Notes: generated from the sequence alone by a model not told the origin. Counted from the first letter of the stretch, positions 53,759 through 63,710 are shown. The stretch: 64,000 nt of DNA from Vreelandella titanicae BH1 (GCF_000336575.1 NZ_AOPO01000001.1:744001-808000), one strand, 5' to 3'. A program made the numbers and translations.

Positions 53759-55261
53759 TTAGAAAGAGACATCGAAAACCAGAGGAACAATGGTGTAGAG
53801 CGCGACCATGATCACTAACAAACCGATGACATTGAGCCAAATACCTGCCCGAATCATGCTTTTGATGGGAAGATCCCCTGTTGCGAAAGCCACCGCATTG
53901 GAAGGTGTTGCCACTGGCAACATAAAGGCGCAGCTCACAGCAAAGGTAACCACGATGGTCATCAAGAAAGGTTCAATACCCAGCCCCATGGCAATAGAGC
54001 CCATAATCGGGAAGAAGGCAGCCGCGGTCGCCGTGTTGCTGGTTAGCTCGGTCAATAGGATGATCACGATAGCGGTGATGGCTAGAATCAAAATTGGCGG
54101 TAGGCCCGACAGTCCCGAGACGCTCTCGCCAACCCAGGCACTCAAACCCGTGGCGGTGAACTGGGCTGAAAGTGTTAGGCCACCGCCAAATAGAATCAGC
54201 ACTCCCCAAGGCACGTCACGCGTGGCCGACCACTCCAGCAACGCCCCTTTTCCTTTAGAGGCAGGAACCACAAACATCAGAATCGCCGCAAGGATTGCCA
54301 CACTGGTGTCGTTGATGTTAGCCAACCAAGGCAGCGCACTCTGCACGACAGGAATTCTCGCAATTAACGGCACGAAGACCCAGCAGAACACTGCCCCGGC
54401 AAAGACCATCAATACACGCGACTCTTCAGGCGATAGATGGCCCATCCCCTTGAGCTCTGTCTCGATCATCGCCCGACCGCCCTGAATGTTCTCAACTTCC
54501 GAGCGGAACACCAGTTTGCTCAGCACTAGCCAAGCCAGCATCAGCATGGTGAATGAGAACGGCACACCCACTAACATCCAGTGACCAAAGCCGATGCTAA
54601 GTCCGTGGGTGTCTTCCATGTAGGCACGCATTAGCGCCATCGGCGGCTGGCCGATCAACGTGGCCATGGAGCCGATGGTGATGGCATAGGCAATGCCCAA
54701 TAACACAGCAGCAGAAAACTTGGGCGTGTCATCACCGTTACCCAGTGACTTCACTAGCGCGATGATCGAGCCTCCAATGGGCACCATAATCACTGCGGTG
54801 GCGGTATTGCTGACCCACATGGTGATAAACCAACTAGCGAACATCAAACCAAAGACGATTTGAGCCGGCTTGGTACCCACGGTGAGCACCGTCAGTAGAG
54901 CGAAGCGGCGATGTAAATTCCAGCGCTGCGTTGCCAAACCCAGCAGTACGCCCCCCAACACTAGAAAGACAATGCTGTGGGCATAAGGCGAGGCGGTCTC
55001 ACCGACCGAGGCAATATCGAAAAATGGGAACAGGACAAGTGGCAGCAACGACGTGGCAGGAATCGGGATCGCCTCGGTCATCCACCAAGTGGCCATCAGC
55101 ATGGCAATGCCCGCTACAAGACGAGCATTGAAGGCCAGCGTTTCGGGTAAAAGGAAGAAAACACCCAAGCCAATGACAATGCCCATGACGAGCGAGATTG
55201 GTTTGAAAGCAGAAGCTTCAGCGTAGGGCGTTTGTTCAACGGCCACGGTGGTTTGCGACAT
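53759..55261 (-). CDS. DASS/SLC13-family anion (dicarboxylate) symporter
   Basis: 500 residues from the second ATG of ATGATCATG; the frame extends 22 codons upstream without a signal. About 11-12 membrane helices, with the duplicated SNT motifs of the family (MWVSNTATAVIMVPI and ELTSNTATAAAFFPI) that bind Na+ and carboxylate. MTEAIPIPATSLLPLVLFP is also typical. Likely imports a di- or tricarboxylate or a related acid; with BKACE 113 bases downstream it may supply the keto-acid precursor. Confidence 0.87.
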   Translation of the reverse strand: MSQTTVAVEQTPYAEASAFKPISLVMGIVIGLGVFFLLPETLAFNARLVAGIAMLMATWWMTEAIPIPATSLLPLVLFPFFDIASVGETASPYAHSIVFLVLGGVLLGLATQRWNLHRRFALLTVLTVGTKPAQIVFGLMFASWFITMWVSNTATAVIMVPIGGSIIALVKSLGNGDDTPKFSAAVLLGIAYAITIGSMATLIGQPPMALMRAYMEDTHGLSIGFGHWMLVGVPFSFTMLMLAWLVLSKLVFRSEVENIQGGRAMIETELKGMGHLSPEESRVLMVFAGAVFCWVFVPLIARIPVVQSALPWLANINDTSVAILAAILMFVVPASKGKGALLEWSATRDVPWGVLILFGGGLTLSAQFTATGLSAWVGESVSGLSGLPPILILAITAIVIILLTELTSNTATAAAFFPIMGSIAMGLGIEPFLMTIVVTFAVSCAFMLPVATPSNAVAFATGDLPIKSMIRAGIWLNVIGLLVIMVALYTIVPLVFDVSF

Positions 55262-56224
55262 GATCATTTTACCCGCAGAGCAATAACAGTGCAGGTGAGT
55301 GTTACTGCTCGGGTTCACTGATTCCAATACTTATCGGGTTGTTACCTATACCCAACCGATCAATGAGTCAAGACTGCAAAAATGCCTATGTAACGATAAA
55401 AAACAGAAATTTAGCCGTTATTTAGTTGTCACACTCGTTGGTGAGGCACATTTTCAAAACGCAGGCTTACGGGGAATCCAACTTTTTTCACATTGGGTAA
55501 TGTGCGACCAATAAATGACACTGTAGATGTCGTTATCTTTCGATGGCCGGTCGCCGGGAACTTGGAAGTACATTAACGAGTATGGGGTGGTAAGAAACAC
55601 GAATCGAAAACTGACAATAGCACCGTGTTTGTCAACGGAAACCAGACGAAGTAACTAGTCACACAGCATCCGCAAACCTTGGGCACACCAGATCGGAGAT
55701 AAGACGCGGAGTATTCTAGAGACGTTGTGAGTGCAATAGCATGATTTAAACCGTACACCCCCAGAGTTGGACTAATGGTAATACCGCATGACCGTTGATG
55801 ACAGAACAATCCAAAGTGGCTAGATTCCCAACACATCTAACCTCTCCGCCCTCGCGCGAAAACAGCTGCAAATAAAAGCTACTATATAACAGCACAGGAT
55901 TTAATCGAAAAAACCTATGAGCCCCCTTGGATCAGAAGAATGAACCGTCCTTGAATTTGTATTACAGTGAAAAATAAATCTTTAGCATAAAGGACTAAAG
56001 TATTATTTTATAAGTTCATTACACGATAATTTTTCATTCAAAGCACAGAGATCGTGATTTTATCCGTCTAAAAGGAAGCTTTTCATGTAAGAGTATTCTA
56101 AATACTAAATAAGACAAACCTTTAAGGCATGCCTTTAAACCTATTAAGTATTTGCTCTAGATTGCAGCGGTTGTGACCCTTTCAAGGCTAACAAACATAC
56201 TCAAACATAAAATAAGGTAATGAG
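55262..56224. other. 963-base region without a recognisable gene
   Basis: Between the divergent DASS and second TRAP operons. AT-rich in the right half (long A/T runs around 55970-56060). An 87-codon frame at 55836-55573 (minus) has no family resemblance or ribosome binding site. No tRNA, insertion-sequence ends or terminator was recognised. It may hold decayed sequence at an insertion boundary. Confidence 0.5.
56124..56135. promoter_or_regulatory. Candidate operator palindrome upstream of the second TRAP operon
   Basis: Perfect 12-bp palindrome AAGGCATGCCTT, flanked by TTT and TAAA so that the symmetry nearly extends, 90 bases before the first TRAP start. Looks like a dimeric regulator site; the regulator is unknown. 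Confidence 0.4.
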
Positions 56225-57020
56225 ATGACTACAAAGAGCCTTGGACACTTAACAACCACCGCACGCATTATCCCGCTGGCAGCCGCTATAGCGGCGGCAG
56301 CAGTAGATACTGCACACGCCAGCGAAAGGCTAGATGTCGCGAGCGCCTACTCTACTCAGAACCTGTTTGGCCAGAGCGCCAAGAACATCTCCGAAAGAAT
56401 CAAAATGATGTCGTCAGGTGAGTTTGAGTTCGCCGTCCATGATCCGGGCGAACTCGTACCTCCGTTTGAGATCTTCAACTCTGTCTCGTCTGGTGCCATC
56501 CCCGCCGGCTGGACCAGCATCGCCTATCTTTCCGGCAACTTGCCCATTGCCAATCTCTATGGCGCTCTACCCTTTAGCCCACCCGCAGAGGCAGTGTTCT
56601 CCTGGACGTCTGCTGGCGAAGGAAGCGAGCTGTTGCAGAAGGCGCTGGACCCTTATAACGTCAAGTTCCTGGCTTGCACTGCTCATCAACCAGAGCGTCT
56701 GGGACGGATACAGCGATGCTCAGCGTGGGCAGATCAGTACCGCTTGTCAGGCCAATATCCAGAAAGAGGCTGATGAGGTGATCCCGGCCCAGGTAGAGAC
56801 GCTACGTGAACTGGAAGAGAGTGGCGTCAAGATCCGCCGATTCCCTGATGAGGTTCTCAATGCCCTACACGATAGTTGGGATGAAGTGCGCAGCGAACTA
56901 ATGGCTAAGAGTCCCGAGTTCGACGAAGCGTACACATCACTAATGGAGCATGCCGAAAAGATGCAGCAGTGGCATGACCTCCAAACCCTTCCTAGCAAAA
57001 CAGATGTCCAAGGGGACTGA
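56225..57020 (+). pseudogene. dctP: TRAP substrate-binding protein gene, internally deleted and frameshifted
   Basis: The 5' part (from 56225) gives a signal peptide and about 120 residues of a DctP fold (RLDVASAYSTQNLFGQ, VPPFEIFNSVSSGAI), up to VKFLACT. Normal sequence resumes in the +2 frame with LINQSVWDGYSDAQRGQIS...VKIRRFPDEVLNAL and runs to 57020. The junction lies near 56675-56690. The central region of about 130-150 residues, including the substrate-binding Arg, is missing, and the frame changes. The product cannot be a working binding protein. Confidence 0.85.
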
Positions 57021-57022
57021 CT

Positions 57023-57649
57023 ATGACTACGGCCCCTCTCGCCCCTTGGCGTGAGCGTGGCGCTGCGGTCTCTTCCGCCCTGTCTCGACCCTTGGTCGGG
57101 CTGGGGCTGTTGGTAGGTCGCGTCACCAGCTGGCTGGTATTGCTGGTGATGGCGGCTGTCCTGTTGACCGTACTGCTCAACGCTACTGGCATCAACGAGA
57201 TTGCTCGCTGGAACGATAAGGTGCTCCTTTTCGGAAATGCCCTGACCATCAACAGCATCACTGAGCTTCAGTGGCACCTTTTCGGTGTCTTGACACTGTT
57301 CGGAGGCACCTACGCCCTACATCACGATACCCATGTGCGTGTCGATCTGATTTATCACCGCTTATCGCCTAGTCATCGCGCCATGGTTGATGTGATCGGT
57401 CACTTGGTGTTGCTGATTCCCTTTTGTCTGCTGGTCGCTTGGCTTTCTAAGCACTTCGTGACGATGTCCTTCTTGACAGGGGAGAAATCGAACTACGGGG
57501 GACTCACGGATCGCTATCTGATCAAGGCCATACTTCCCATCTCTCTGGTTTTCTTAGCCTTGGGAGCCCTTGGTCAAGTATTCGAGAAGCTAACCATCAT
57601 CCTTGACCCGCGAAAAGCGGAGACAGATCACGAGGTCAACAATGGCTGA
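57023..57649 (+). CDS. dctQ: TRAP transporter small permease subunit (second system)
   Basis: 208 residues and four membrane helices. Signature YALHHDTHVRVDLIYHRLSP. Intact. It starts two bases after the broken dctP stop and overlaps dctM by 8 bases. Without its own binding protein the system may be silent or use another DctP. Confidence 0.88.
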   Translation: MTTAPLAPWRERGAAVSSALSRPLVGLGLLVGRVTSWLVLLVMAAVLLTVLLNATGINEIARWNDKVLLFGNALTINSITELQWHLFGVLTLFGGTYALHHDTHVRVDLIYHRLSPSHRAMVDVIGHLVLLIPFCLLVAWLSKHFVTMSFLTGEKSNYGGLTDRYLIKAILPISLVFLALGALGQVFEKLTIILDPRKAETDHEVNNG

Positions 57650-59000
57650 ATTCATCAGTGAATATTATTTGGCGATGTTGATGGTGGTATCGCTGCTGGC
57701 CGGTATTTTTACCGGTTATCCTGTAGCGTTCCTGTTAGGCGGGCTAGGCATTATTTTCGCCTTCATCGGCGGCATTCCCGTTCCTTTCTTGGCCACAGTA
57801 GGATCACGTATCTACGGTGGTGTGGTCGAGAATTGGTTGATGATCGCCATCCCGCTCTTCGTGTTTATGGGCCTAATGCTTGAGAGTTCCGGCGTGGCGA
57901 GGCGATTGCTACTAACCTTGCAGCGTGTATTCGGGCGGACGCCCGGTGGACTCGCCATTTCTGTAGCTATTCTGGGCGTAGTGATGGCTGCCAGTACGGG
58001 CATTATTGGTGCGTCAGTGGTTATGCTTGGCCTTCTAGCGTTACCCGTGATGATGCGGCAAGGTTATCACCCGGAGATGGCCTGTGGGGTGATAGCGGCT
58101 TCCGGTACGCTTGGGATTCTCATCCCACCTTCCATCATGCTGGTTCTCATGGGCTCGATACTTCAAGTATCGGTAGGAGACTTGTTCAAAGCCGCACTAA
58201 TTCCCGGGCTGTTGCTCGGCGCCCTCTATGTTGCTTACCTATTGATCATCGCTCGTATCAAGCCCCATTGGGCGCCGCTGCCGGACCTCGACGCCACTGA
58301 CACCGACACATCTCCTCTCATGTTAGCCTTGGCGCGGGACCTGTTTGGCCCATGCGTGTTGATCTTCGCCGTACTGGGTTCAATCATGGCAGGGATAGCT
58401 ACACCGACGGAGGCGGCGGCAATCGGTGCACTGGGCAGTGTGATCCTTGCGCTGCTGATGCGCAGTATTAGTTGGAACACACTTAGTAAAACCGTACAGG
58501 AGACCGCCCGCACATCGGCGATGATTCTGTTCGTCGTGATCGGTGCTACCAGTTTTTCTGTCGTCTTCAAGCGGTTGGGTGGTGATTACATGATCGAGGC
58601 CTTGATCACTGGTACGGGGCTTGGGCCCTATGGTTTGCTACTGCTGATCATGGGCTTGATCTTTGTGCTTGGTTTCTTTCTGGAATGGATTGAGATCAGC
58701 TTCGTGGTTCTTCCCCTAGTAGCTCCGGTGGTAGAAATACTGGATTTCGGGTTGGGACTAAGCAGTCAAGCCATTCTGATTTGGTTTGCCATTTTGGTCG
58801 CCATAAACCTACAAACGAGTTTTCTCACACCGCCCTTTGGCTATGCGCTGTTCTACCTTAAGGGAATTACGGAAGGTAAGATCGGAATCGGCACTATTTA
58901 TCGTTCGATCATCCCGTTCGTCCTTCTTCAGATCACTGGGTTGGCTCTGTGCATATTCTTCCCTGCAATAGCGCTCTGGTTACCTGGTTTGTTGCCATGA
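57642..59000 (+). CDS. dctM: TRAP transporter large permease subunit (second system)
   Basis: 452 residues from ATG 57642 (GAGG seven bases before it); the frame extends 13 codons upstream inside dctQ. About 12 membrane helices: GLAISVAILGVVMAASTGIIGASVVMLGLLALPVM, GIATPTEAAAIGALGS, GFFLEWIEISFVVLPLVAPVV. Intact. The branch resembles that of the first TRAP system (mannitol/chloroaromatic-type annotation), but the ligand is unknown. Confidence 0.9.
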   Translation: MAEFISEYYLAMLMVVSLLAGIFTGYPVAFLLGGLGIIFAFIGGIPVPFLATVGSRIYGGVVENWLMIAIPLFVFMGLMLESSGVARRLLLTLQRVFGRTPGGLAISVAILGVVMAASTGIIGASVVMLGLLALPVMMRQGYHPEMACGVIAASGTLGILIPPSIMLVLMGSILQVSVGDLFKAALIPGLLLGALYVAYLLIIARIKPHWAPLPDLDATDTDTSPLMLALARDLFGPCVLIFAVLGSIMAGIATPTEAAAIGALGSVILALLMRSISWNTLSKTVQETARTSAMILFVVIGATSFSVVFKRLGGDYMIEALITGTGLGPYGLLLLIMGLIFVLGFFLEWIEISFVVLPLVAPVVEILDFGLGLSSQAILIWFAILVAINLQTSFLTPPFGYALFYLKGITEGKIGIGTIYRSIIPFVLLQITGLALCIFFPAIALWLPGLLP

Positions 59001-59054
59001 CTCCTTCGACACTATTTCCTATTTAGCCCATAGACATTTAAGAAGGAATGAGTA

Positions 59055-59678
59055 ATGAAATTTGAACTAAACAACCCCACAAAAACTGCTCTTCTTGTCA
59101 TTGACATGGAAAATGATTTTGTTAAGCCAGGTGCACCGATGTGTGTACCCATGGCTACTAAAGCTGTACCGAATATCAAGAAACTGATAGATGTCTGCAG
59201 GAAAAAGGGCGCCACGGTAATTTACACAACTCATGTGCACGGAAAAGATCGTGGCGACATGGGGCTGATGTCAGGTTTCTGGCCGCCTATCGACAGCCAA
59301 GAAGCTCTTGTTGATAACACACCGGGTACAGAAATATATTCAGACATCGCTCCCCAAGAAGGAGAGCTTGTCATCAAAAAGCACCGCTACAGTGCTTTTT
59401 ACAACACGGACCTTGAGACTCAGCTTAGAAATAGGGGAATTGATACGCTTATTATTACTGGCACTGTTACTAATATGTGCTGTGAATCGACTGCTCGAGA
59501 TGCTCAGTTTAGAGATTACAAAACCATTTTTGTTTCGGACGCTACTGGCACTATGGATCATCCTGACCTGGGTGCCGGTGCTATGAGTGCCGAAGATGTC
59601 CAAAAGGCGACACTAACAAGCCTTTCATTCTGTGTTGCTGAGATTGCATCGGCTGATGAAGTCATAGAAAGACTTTGA
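59055..59678 (+). CDS. Isochorismatase-family cysteine hydrolase
   Basis: 207 residues. Catalytic triad positions: Asp in LLVIDMENDFVKPG, Lys in VIKKHRYSAF, Cys in TGTVTNMCCESTARDA. The cis-peptide and fold pattern fit the family of isochorismatases, nicotinamidases and N-carbamoylsarcosine amidases; amide or imide hydrolysis is most likely. GC is visibly lower than in the core genes. 54 bases behind dctM, probably one transcript. Confidence 0.87.
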   Translation: MKFELNNPTKTALLVIDMENDFVKPGAPMCVPMATKAVPNIKKLIDVCRKKGATVIYTTHVHGKDRGDMGLMSGFWPPIDSQEALVDNTPGTEIYSDIAPQEGELVIKKHRYSAFYNTDLETQLRNRGIDTLIITGTVTNMCCESTARDAQFRDYKTIFVSDATGTMDHPDLGAGAMSAEDVQKATLTSLSFCVAEIASADEVIERL

Positions 59679-59933
59679 AGCAAACAATATATTGCTGTTC
59701 ATGAATTAAAAAAAGGGGATGCAGGCAGAAGCCAAAAAACCAGTTTCAACAAGGTCCTCCCTATTACTATTATTGCTGCTGCCCCTGCACTGACGCTCCG
59801 GGGGTGGTCATCAACGCTTAGAGCGCTTAAGATTCTTGAATACCGTATAGCCGCCAGCAACTGCTGCAATGGGCCAGCCTAAAGCTAAGGATGTACTTTT
59901 TAATAGCCACCTCACACAAAATGAGTGCGCACC

Positions 59934-60911
59934 ATGAGACATTTTTCCAGCGTTAGCACAGAGCATTTCAGCCATACTAAACGCCTTAAAGAATGGCAAG
60001 ATGTCATGAGTATTCATCTGGGGAAAACCCCGGAACGCATCCGGCGATTGGAAAGTACTTCGGTTTCACCACTATACAAAGAACCATTCAAGGGACGACT
60101 TGAATACGGCGCGCTTGGTGAGTTGCAATTCTGCAGAATGGTTTGCAGCCCTCACCGATTTTCTCGACGCATTAATAAAACCGCATATCGGGATGCTCAC
60201 CCTGGGTTGCTGGTTTTACAAATGGGCGGAGTGAGCCAGGTTGAACAAAGTGGTAAAAGCTCTACCTTCACTCCCGGAGACCTCCTCTTTCTAGACTGTG
60301 GCCGACATTTCACTGTTACAAGTACCAAAAACTGTGAGTATTTAATGCTTCTTTGTGGCGATCTTGGCACGCCTGCCACCATCCCAAAAGATTTACGCAT
60401 AAATAATCGGAATGGACTAGGCCGAATGCTCCATAATTTTATTGTCGACGCCTATACACAGTACCCTCTCCTGAACGATGCCACATCCTGTTCGCTAGGC
60501 AAAAGTATTATTTCCTTGCTCCAGAACACGGTTGAAAACAAGAACAAGGAAGAAGAGCTTGAGCATAACCCGCGCTTATTTAAGAAAAACTGGATAAAAG
60601 ATTTCGTTGATAGGAACCTTTCTAGCCATGAATTAACCGTAGAGCGAATAGCCCAGATTGCGCAGTGCTCTACACGAACCCTTCATCGCGCATTTGAAGA
60701 TGAAAGTGAGTGTAGTTTAAGTGAGTATATCTGGCAGCGCCGCTTAACCCGCTGTGCAGAAGACCTTCGAGACCCAAATAGCATAGGGCGCACGATTAGT
60801 GATGTAGCACATAAATGGGGTTTTACCTGTAGTGCACACTTTAGCAGATCATTTAAAGCTTCTTATGGCGTTTCACCGCGAGTCTTTCGCGATTCAGCCA
60901 GGGCCGGCTGA
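59934..60911 (+). CDS. AraC-family transcriptional regulator
   Basis: 325 residues from ATG 59934 (a GTG three codons upstream is an alternative). N-terminal cupin-like sensor (AraC_binding_2 type; SPHRFSRRINKT, FTPGDLLFLDCGRHFTV) and C-terminal double helix-turn-helix (about 220-320: LTVERIAQIAQCSTRTLHRAFED, TISDVAHKWGFTCSAHFSRSFKASYGVSPRVFR). FeaR/XylS-like layout. Between the TRAP-hydrolase group and the porin-oxygenase genes; it could control either. Confidence 0.88.
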   Translation: MRHFSSVSTEHFSHTKRLKEWQDVMSIHLGKTPERIRRLESTSVSPLYKEPFKGRLEYGALGELQFCRMVCSPHRFSRRINKTAYRDAHPGLLVLQMGGVSQVEQSGKSSTFTPGDLLFLDCGRHFTVTSTKNCEYLMLLCGDLGTPATIPKDLRINNRNGLGRMLHNFIVDAYTQYPLLNDATSCSLGKSIISLLQNTVENKNKEEELEHNPRLFKKNWIKDFVDRNLSSHELTVERIAQIAQCSTRTLHRAFEDESECSLSEYIWQRRLTRCAEDLRDPNSIGRTISDVAHKWGFTCSAHFSRSFKASYGVSPRVFRDSARAG

Positions 60912-61351
60912 TATTTCAAAACTTAATTTTACTTAACAATATTAACGAAAAGCTATTAAGCAAACCCACTCATCTCTATCGGCTACCCATTGCTATGAGC
61001 CGAGCTACTTTGGAAGCCCTCCTCGCTCAACACAGGCTAACCATCGTATTCTCGGACAATATGTTGTTTGACAGTTGGCAGAGCTCCAGGCCCACCCCTC
61101 TTGCTTTCAATAATCACCTTCAAAAATGCCTCCCCGTATCTTGCAAAGGGGGGGCCATGAGCTTGAACTTTAAGTAACTCGCATACGCTACGACTCATGA
61201 AATGTCGTAATGGCACAGCTGTTCAAATATGTCGCTTTCAGACAAGACACGATCTTTTTTCTCTCCTAAAGTCAGGTGCAACAGAGGCATTAGGCCTCTG
61301 CATTAAAACTTAAACACCCAAAAACACTATAACAACAACAGGCCTTGATGT
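60912..61351. other. Intergenic region with leader hairpin before the porin gene
   Basis: 440 bases with no supported gene. A hairpin CAGAGGC (61282-61288), loop ATTAG, GCCTCTG (61294-61300) lies 51 bases before the porin ATG with no T-tract, so a leader structure rather than a terminator. A sigma54-like TGGCACAGCTGTTCAA near 61212 lacks the -12 GC. Probable regulator target of the AraC protein. Confidence 0.45.
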
Positions 61352-62356
61352 ATGAATAAAGCTCCCATGTACGCACGTGCAATAATATCGTCGTCTCTAT
61401 TTGCCCTGGTATGTTCTTCTGCCTTGGCGGCAAATGGTCCACCCCCACCTGCCGTTAGTCAGCCAGGTGGCATAAACCTTGGTAATACCAGTTTCTATGA
61501 CGGCTTCGCTGGGCCGCCTGGACTTAATCACAATATTTACTTACAGCACAGTAGAGCAACGTCTTTCCGCGATAACGATGGCAATGATAATAAGGTTTTT
61601 GATAACCCAGAGTTCAGTGCCACCACTTTAGTAAATCAATTTACTTACTACTCACCAAAAACAATTGGGAGAGGAGGGCATTTAGGCTGGAGCATCATTC
61701 TACCAATCGTTTCACTCGATGCTGATTTTGGGGCTAAAGGCCCTCAATTAAAAGACAACGGCACAGGTTTTGGAGATATATCTCTTGGCCCAATGGTTCA
61801 GTTTGATCCAATAGTCGACGCTCAGGGACGGCCTACGTTCGTTCAGCGTTTGGCGCTTGATGTTTCGTTGCCTATAGGTGAATACGATGAGACTAAAGAC
61901 TTTAATCCCGGTTCAAATTTTTACTCGATAAACCCTTATTGGGCGGCAACGTGGATGCCTGCTGAGCGTTGGGAAATGAGCTGGAGGCTGCATTATTTAT
62001 ACAACTTCAAAAACAGCGATCCTGCCAGCAGTACCTACCAGCTGTTCAATGGTGATCCAGTTCGCGATACCCAAGCAGGCCAAGCCGCCTGGTCAAACTT
62101 CGCCGCCTCTTATGAAGTCATTCCGAACGTGTCAGTTGGCTTAAATGGATACTACTTTAAGCAACTGGAGGACGACAAAGTCAATGGACAACGTCTTGAA
62201 GATTCGCGAGAGGAGGTATTAGGCATTGGACCAGGGCTATTGTGGAAAAACACCAAAGGGCCATGGCTTTGGTTCAACGTATATCACGAGACAGAAGTCG
62301 AAAATCGCGCAAAAAACGACTTCTCAGTCCAAGCGCGCTTAGCGTATCCACTTTAA
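61352..62356 (+). CDS. SphA/MetA-type outer-membrane porin-like protein
   Basis: 334 residues with a signal peptide to about residue 26 (SALA-AN). Beta-rich with NGTGFGDISLGPMVQFDP and LALDVSLPIGEYDE, the Phenol_MetA_deg/SphA-type pattern. It ends with RLAYPL. Likely outer-membrane entry for a hydrophobic or aromatic substrate. Second such protein in the window (compare 36623-37555). Followed after 31 bases by the DUF2236 gene. Confidence 0.75.
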   Translation: MNKAPMYARAIISSSLFALVCSSALAANGPPPPAVSQPGGINLGNTSFYDGFAGPPGLNHNIYLQHSRATSFRDNDGNDNKVFDNPEFSATTLVNQFTYYSPKTIGRGGHLGWSIILPIVSLDADFGAKGPQLKDNGTGFGDISLGPMVQFDPIVDAQGRPTFVQRLALDVSLPIGEYDETKDFNPGSNFYSINPYWAATWMPAERWEMSWRLHYLYNFKNSDPASSTYQLFNGDPVRDTQAGQAAWSNFAASYEVIPNVSVGLNGYYFKQLEDDKVNGQRLEDSREEVLGIGPGLLWKNTKGPWLWFNVYHETEVENRAKNDFSVQARLAYPL

Positions 62357-62387
62357 TTAAAATGAATCTACCACGAGGTGTAAAGCT

Positions 62388-63446
62388 ATGAATAAGCCAA
62401 AAAAATGGATCGCAGATAAGATCGAGAGCCTCGATCCCTATAAAGATTACATCGAAATATGGAGACTTTCAAGCAGTTATCGATTGAATGACTTCATGCA
62501 AAATTTTATTTATGCATTGACCTTCCCCAACTTTATCGTAACGGACTGGGGGTCAAAAGCTGTCTGGCGTGAAGATGGAGGGAAAGTACTTCACCAATCC
62601 ACCTCGCGGGTTGAGCAGACGGGCAGTGCCAATGCTCTTTGGTGGTTCTATGGCCCTAACGATGAGAGAACTCTCAAATCTATTGAGAGTATAAATAAGC
62701 TTCATGTTTATTGGGCCAAAAAGTACCCTGGCGCATTCTCCTATAATGAAGATTACATCTATACGTTGGCGTTTTCTGCAACCACAATGCATCGCCTAAA
62801 ACTGAAGATGGGGGCCCCTGGTATATCTGAAAAAGAGAAAATAGCGGCTCACCTTTTTTGGCGTGACATGTCTAAACTTTTTTATGCAGAAAACGGTCAA
62901 CCCATCACAGGCTATCCAAATAGTTTTGAAGAGCTAGTAGAGTTCTGTGAGCAGTATGAAAACACTCCTAGGCCGACACCCGAGCGAGCCAACTTGGTAG
63001 CTAATGCTATCTATGAGCAGTTTGTTTTCAGGTTTTTTCCACCCCCGCTTCACTGGTTTGGCCATCAGCTAATTAGGGCCATGTCGCTACCCACTACGCT
63101 AAAAACGCTCGGTATCGACCCACCCGACCCAATGGCTGCGGAGATTCTCCCGAAGCTTATGGGCTATATTTTCTGGCAGATGGAAGAAAACGCTGACGAC
63201 CCAACCGAAAGCTATATCGAAGAAAGATTGCGGATGTCAAGCGAAGAGAAAAAAAGTATTCGGAGCGAGATAAAGGATCTGGATGGACGCTTTCCTGAAC
63301 ACTTTGCTCAACAATATAAGGACGACCCCAAATTTATTGGCTGTCCATACCATGCAGCCCTGGAGGCAGCAGCTTCTAGTAAAAAAAGTAACAGTGAAGA
63401 TAATTTTGTTGACGAATTAGAGAAGAAGGCAGGGGCTTTAGACTAG
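62388..63446 (+). CDS. Putative DUF2236 (MpaB/latex-clearing-protein-like) haem oxygenase
   Basis: 352 residues, no signal peptide. A motif SRVEQT then 28 residues on KLHVYW gives Arg74, Thr78 and His106; this matches the Arg-x3-Thr ... His set (with His the haem ligand) of rubber-cleaving Lcp and MpaB oxygenases. Other family-like segments: AHLFWRDMSKLF, VANAIYEQFVFRFFPPPLHWFG. The C-terminus is polar and charged. Predicted oxidative cleavage of a C=C bond, producing aldehydes; an aldehyde dehydrogenase gene follows. GAGGTG precedes the ATG. Confidence 0.62.
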   Translation: MNKPKKWIADKIESLDPYKDYIEIWRLSSSYRLNDFMQNFIYALTFPNFIVTDWGSKAVWREDGGKVLHQSTSRVEQTGSANALWWFYGPNDERTLKSIESINKLHVYWAKKYPGAFSYNEDYIYTLAFSATTMHRLKLKMGAPGISEKEKIAAHLFWRDMSKLFYAENGQPITGYPNSFEELVEFCEQYENTPRPTPERANLVANAIYEQFVFRFFPPPLHWFGHQLIRAMSLPTTLKTLGIDPPDPMAAEILPKLMGYIFWQMEENADDPTESYIEERLRMSSEEKKSIRSEIKDLDGRFPEHFAQQYKDDPKFIGCPYHAALEAAASSKKSNSEDNFVDELEKKAGALD

Positions 63447-63710
63447 GAGACTTCGGGGGCAATGAAGCATAAGTAGAACTTAGAATAAGATATTGTTGCT
63501 GACTTGCCCCTTATCCCAGTAAAACAATGATTTTTTGCGGCAGCCACAAACACGTAGTACAGAAACACCAAATAATATTTCGTCTACCTTTCTCCTCAAT
63601 TGGCCTACTTCCTAGAACAGTTATATTTCCACATCAGCATATCAGTTGTTTCCGAATTAAAGCCATCTCAGTTAGTCATTACACTCGCAAATACAATAAG
63701 GAATATTTAC

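Noticed and set aside
55770..55800. Segment resembling the 16S rRNA phrase GGTAATACCGCAT
   Set aside because: Only about a dozen bases match and the flanks do not continue as rRNA; chance similarity.
55573..55836. 87-codon open frame on the minus strand in the long gap
   Set aside because: No ribosome binding site, no recognisable domain, cysteine-rich random-looking composition.
59811..59936. Possible small hydrophobic protein on the minus strand (start MSHGAHSF, end KNLKRSKR)
   Set aside because: A GGAAAA stretch precedes the ATG and a membrane helix is plausible, but the N-terminal codons overlap the start of the AraC gene and no family is known; too weak to list.
61212..61230. Sigma54-like TGGCAC box before the SphA-type porin
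   Set aside because: The -12 GC is missing at the right spacing, and the adjacent regulator is AraC-type, not sigma54-dependent.
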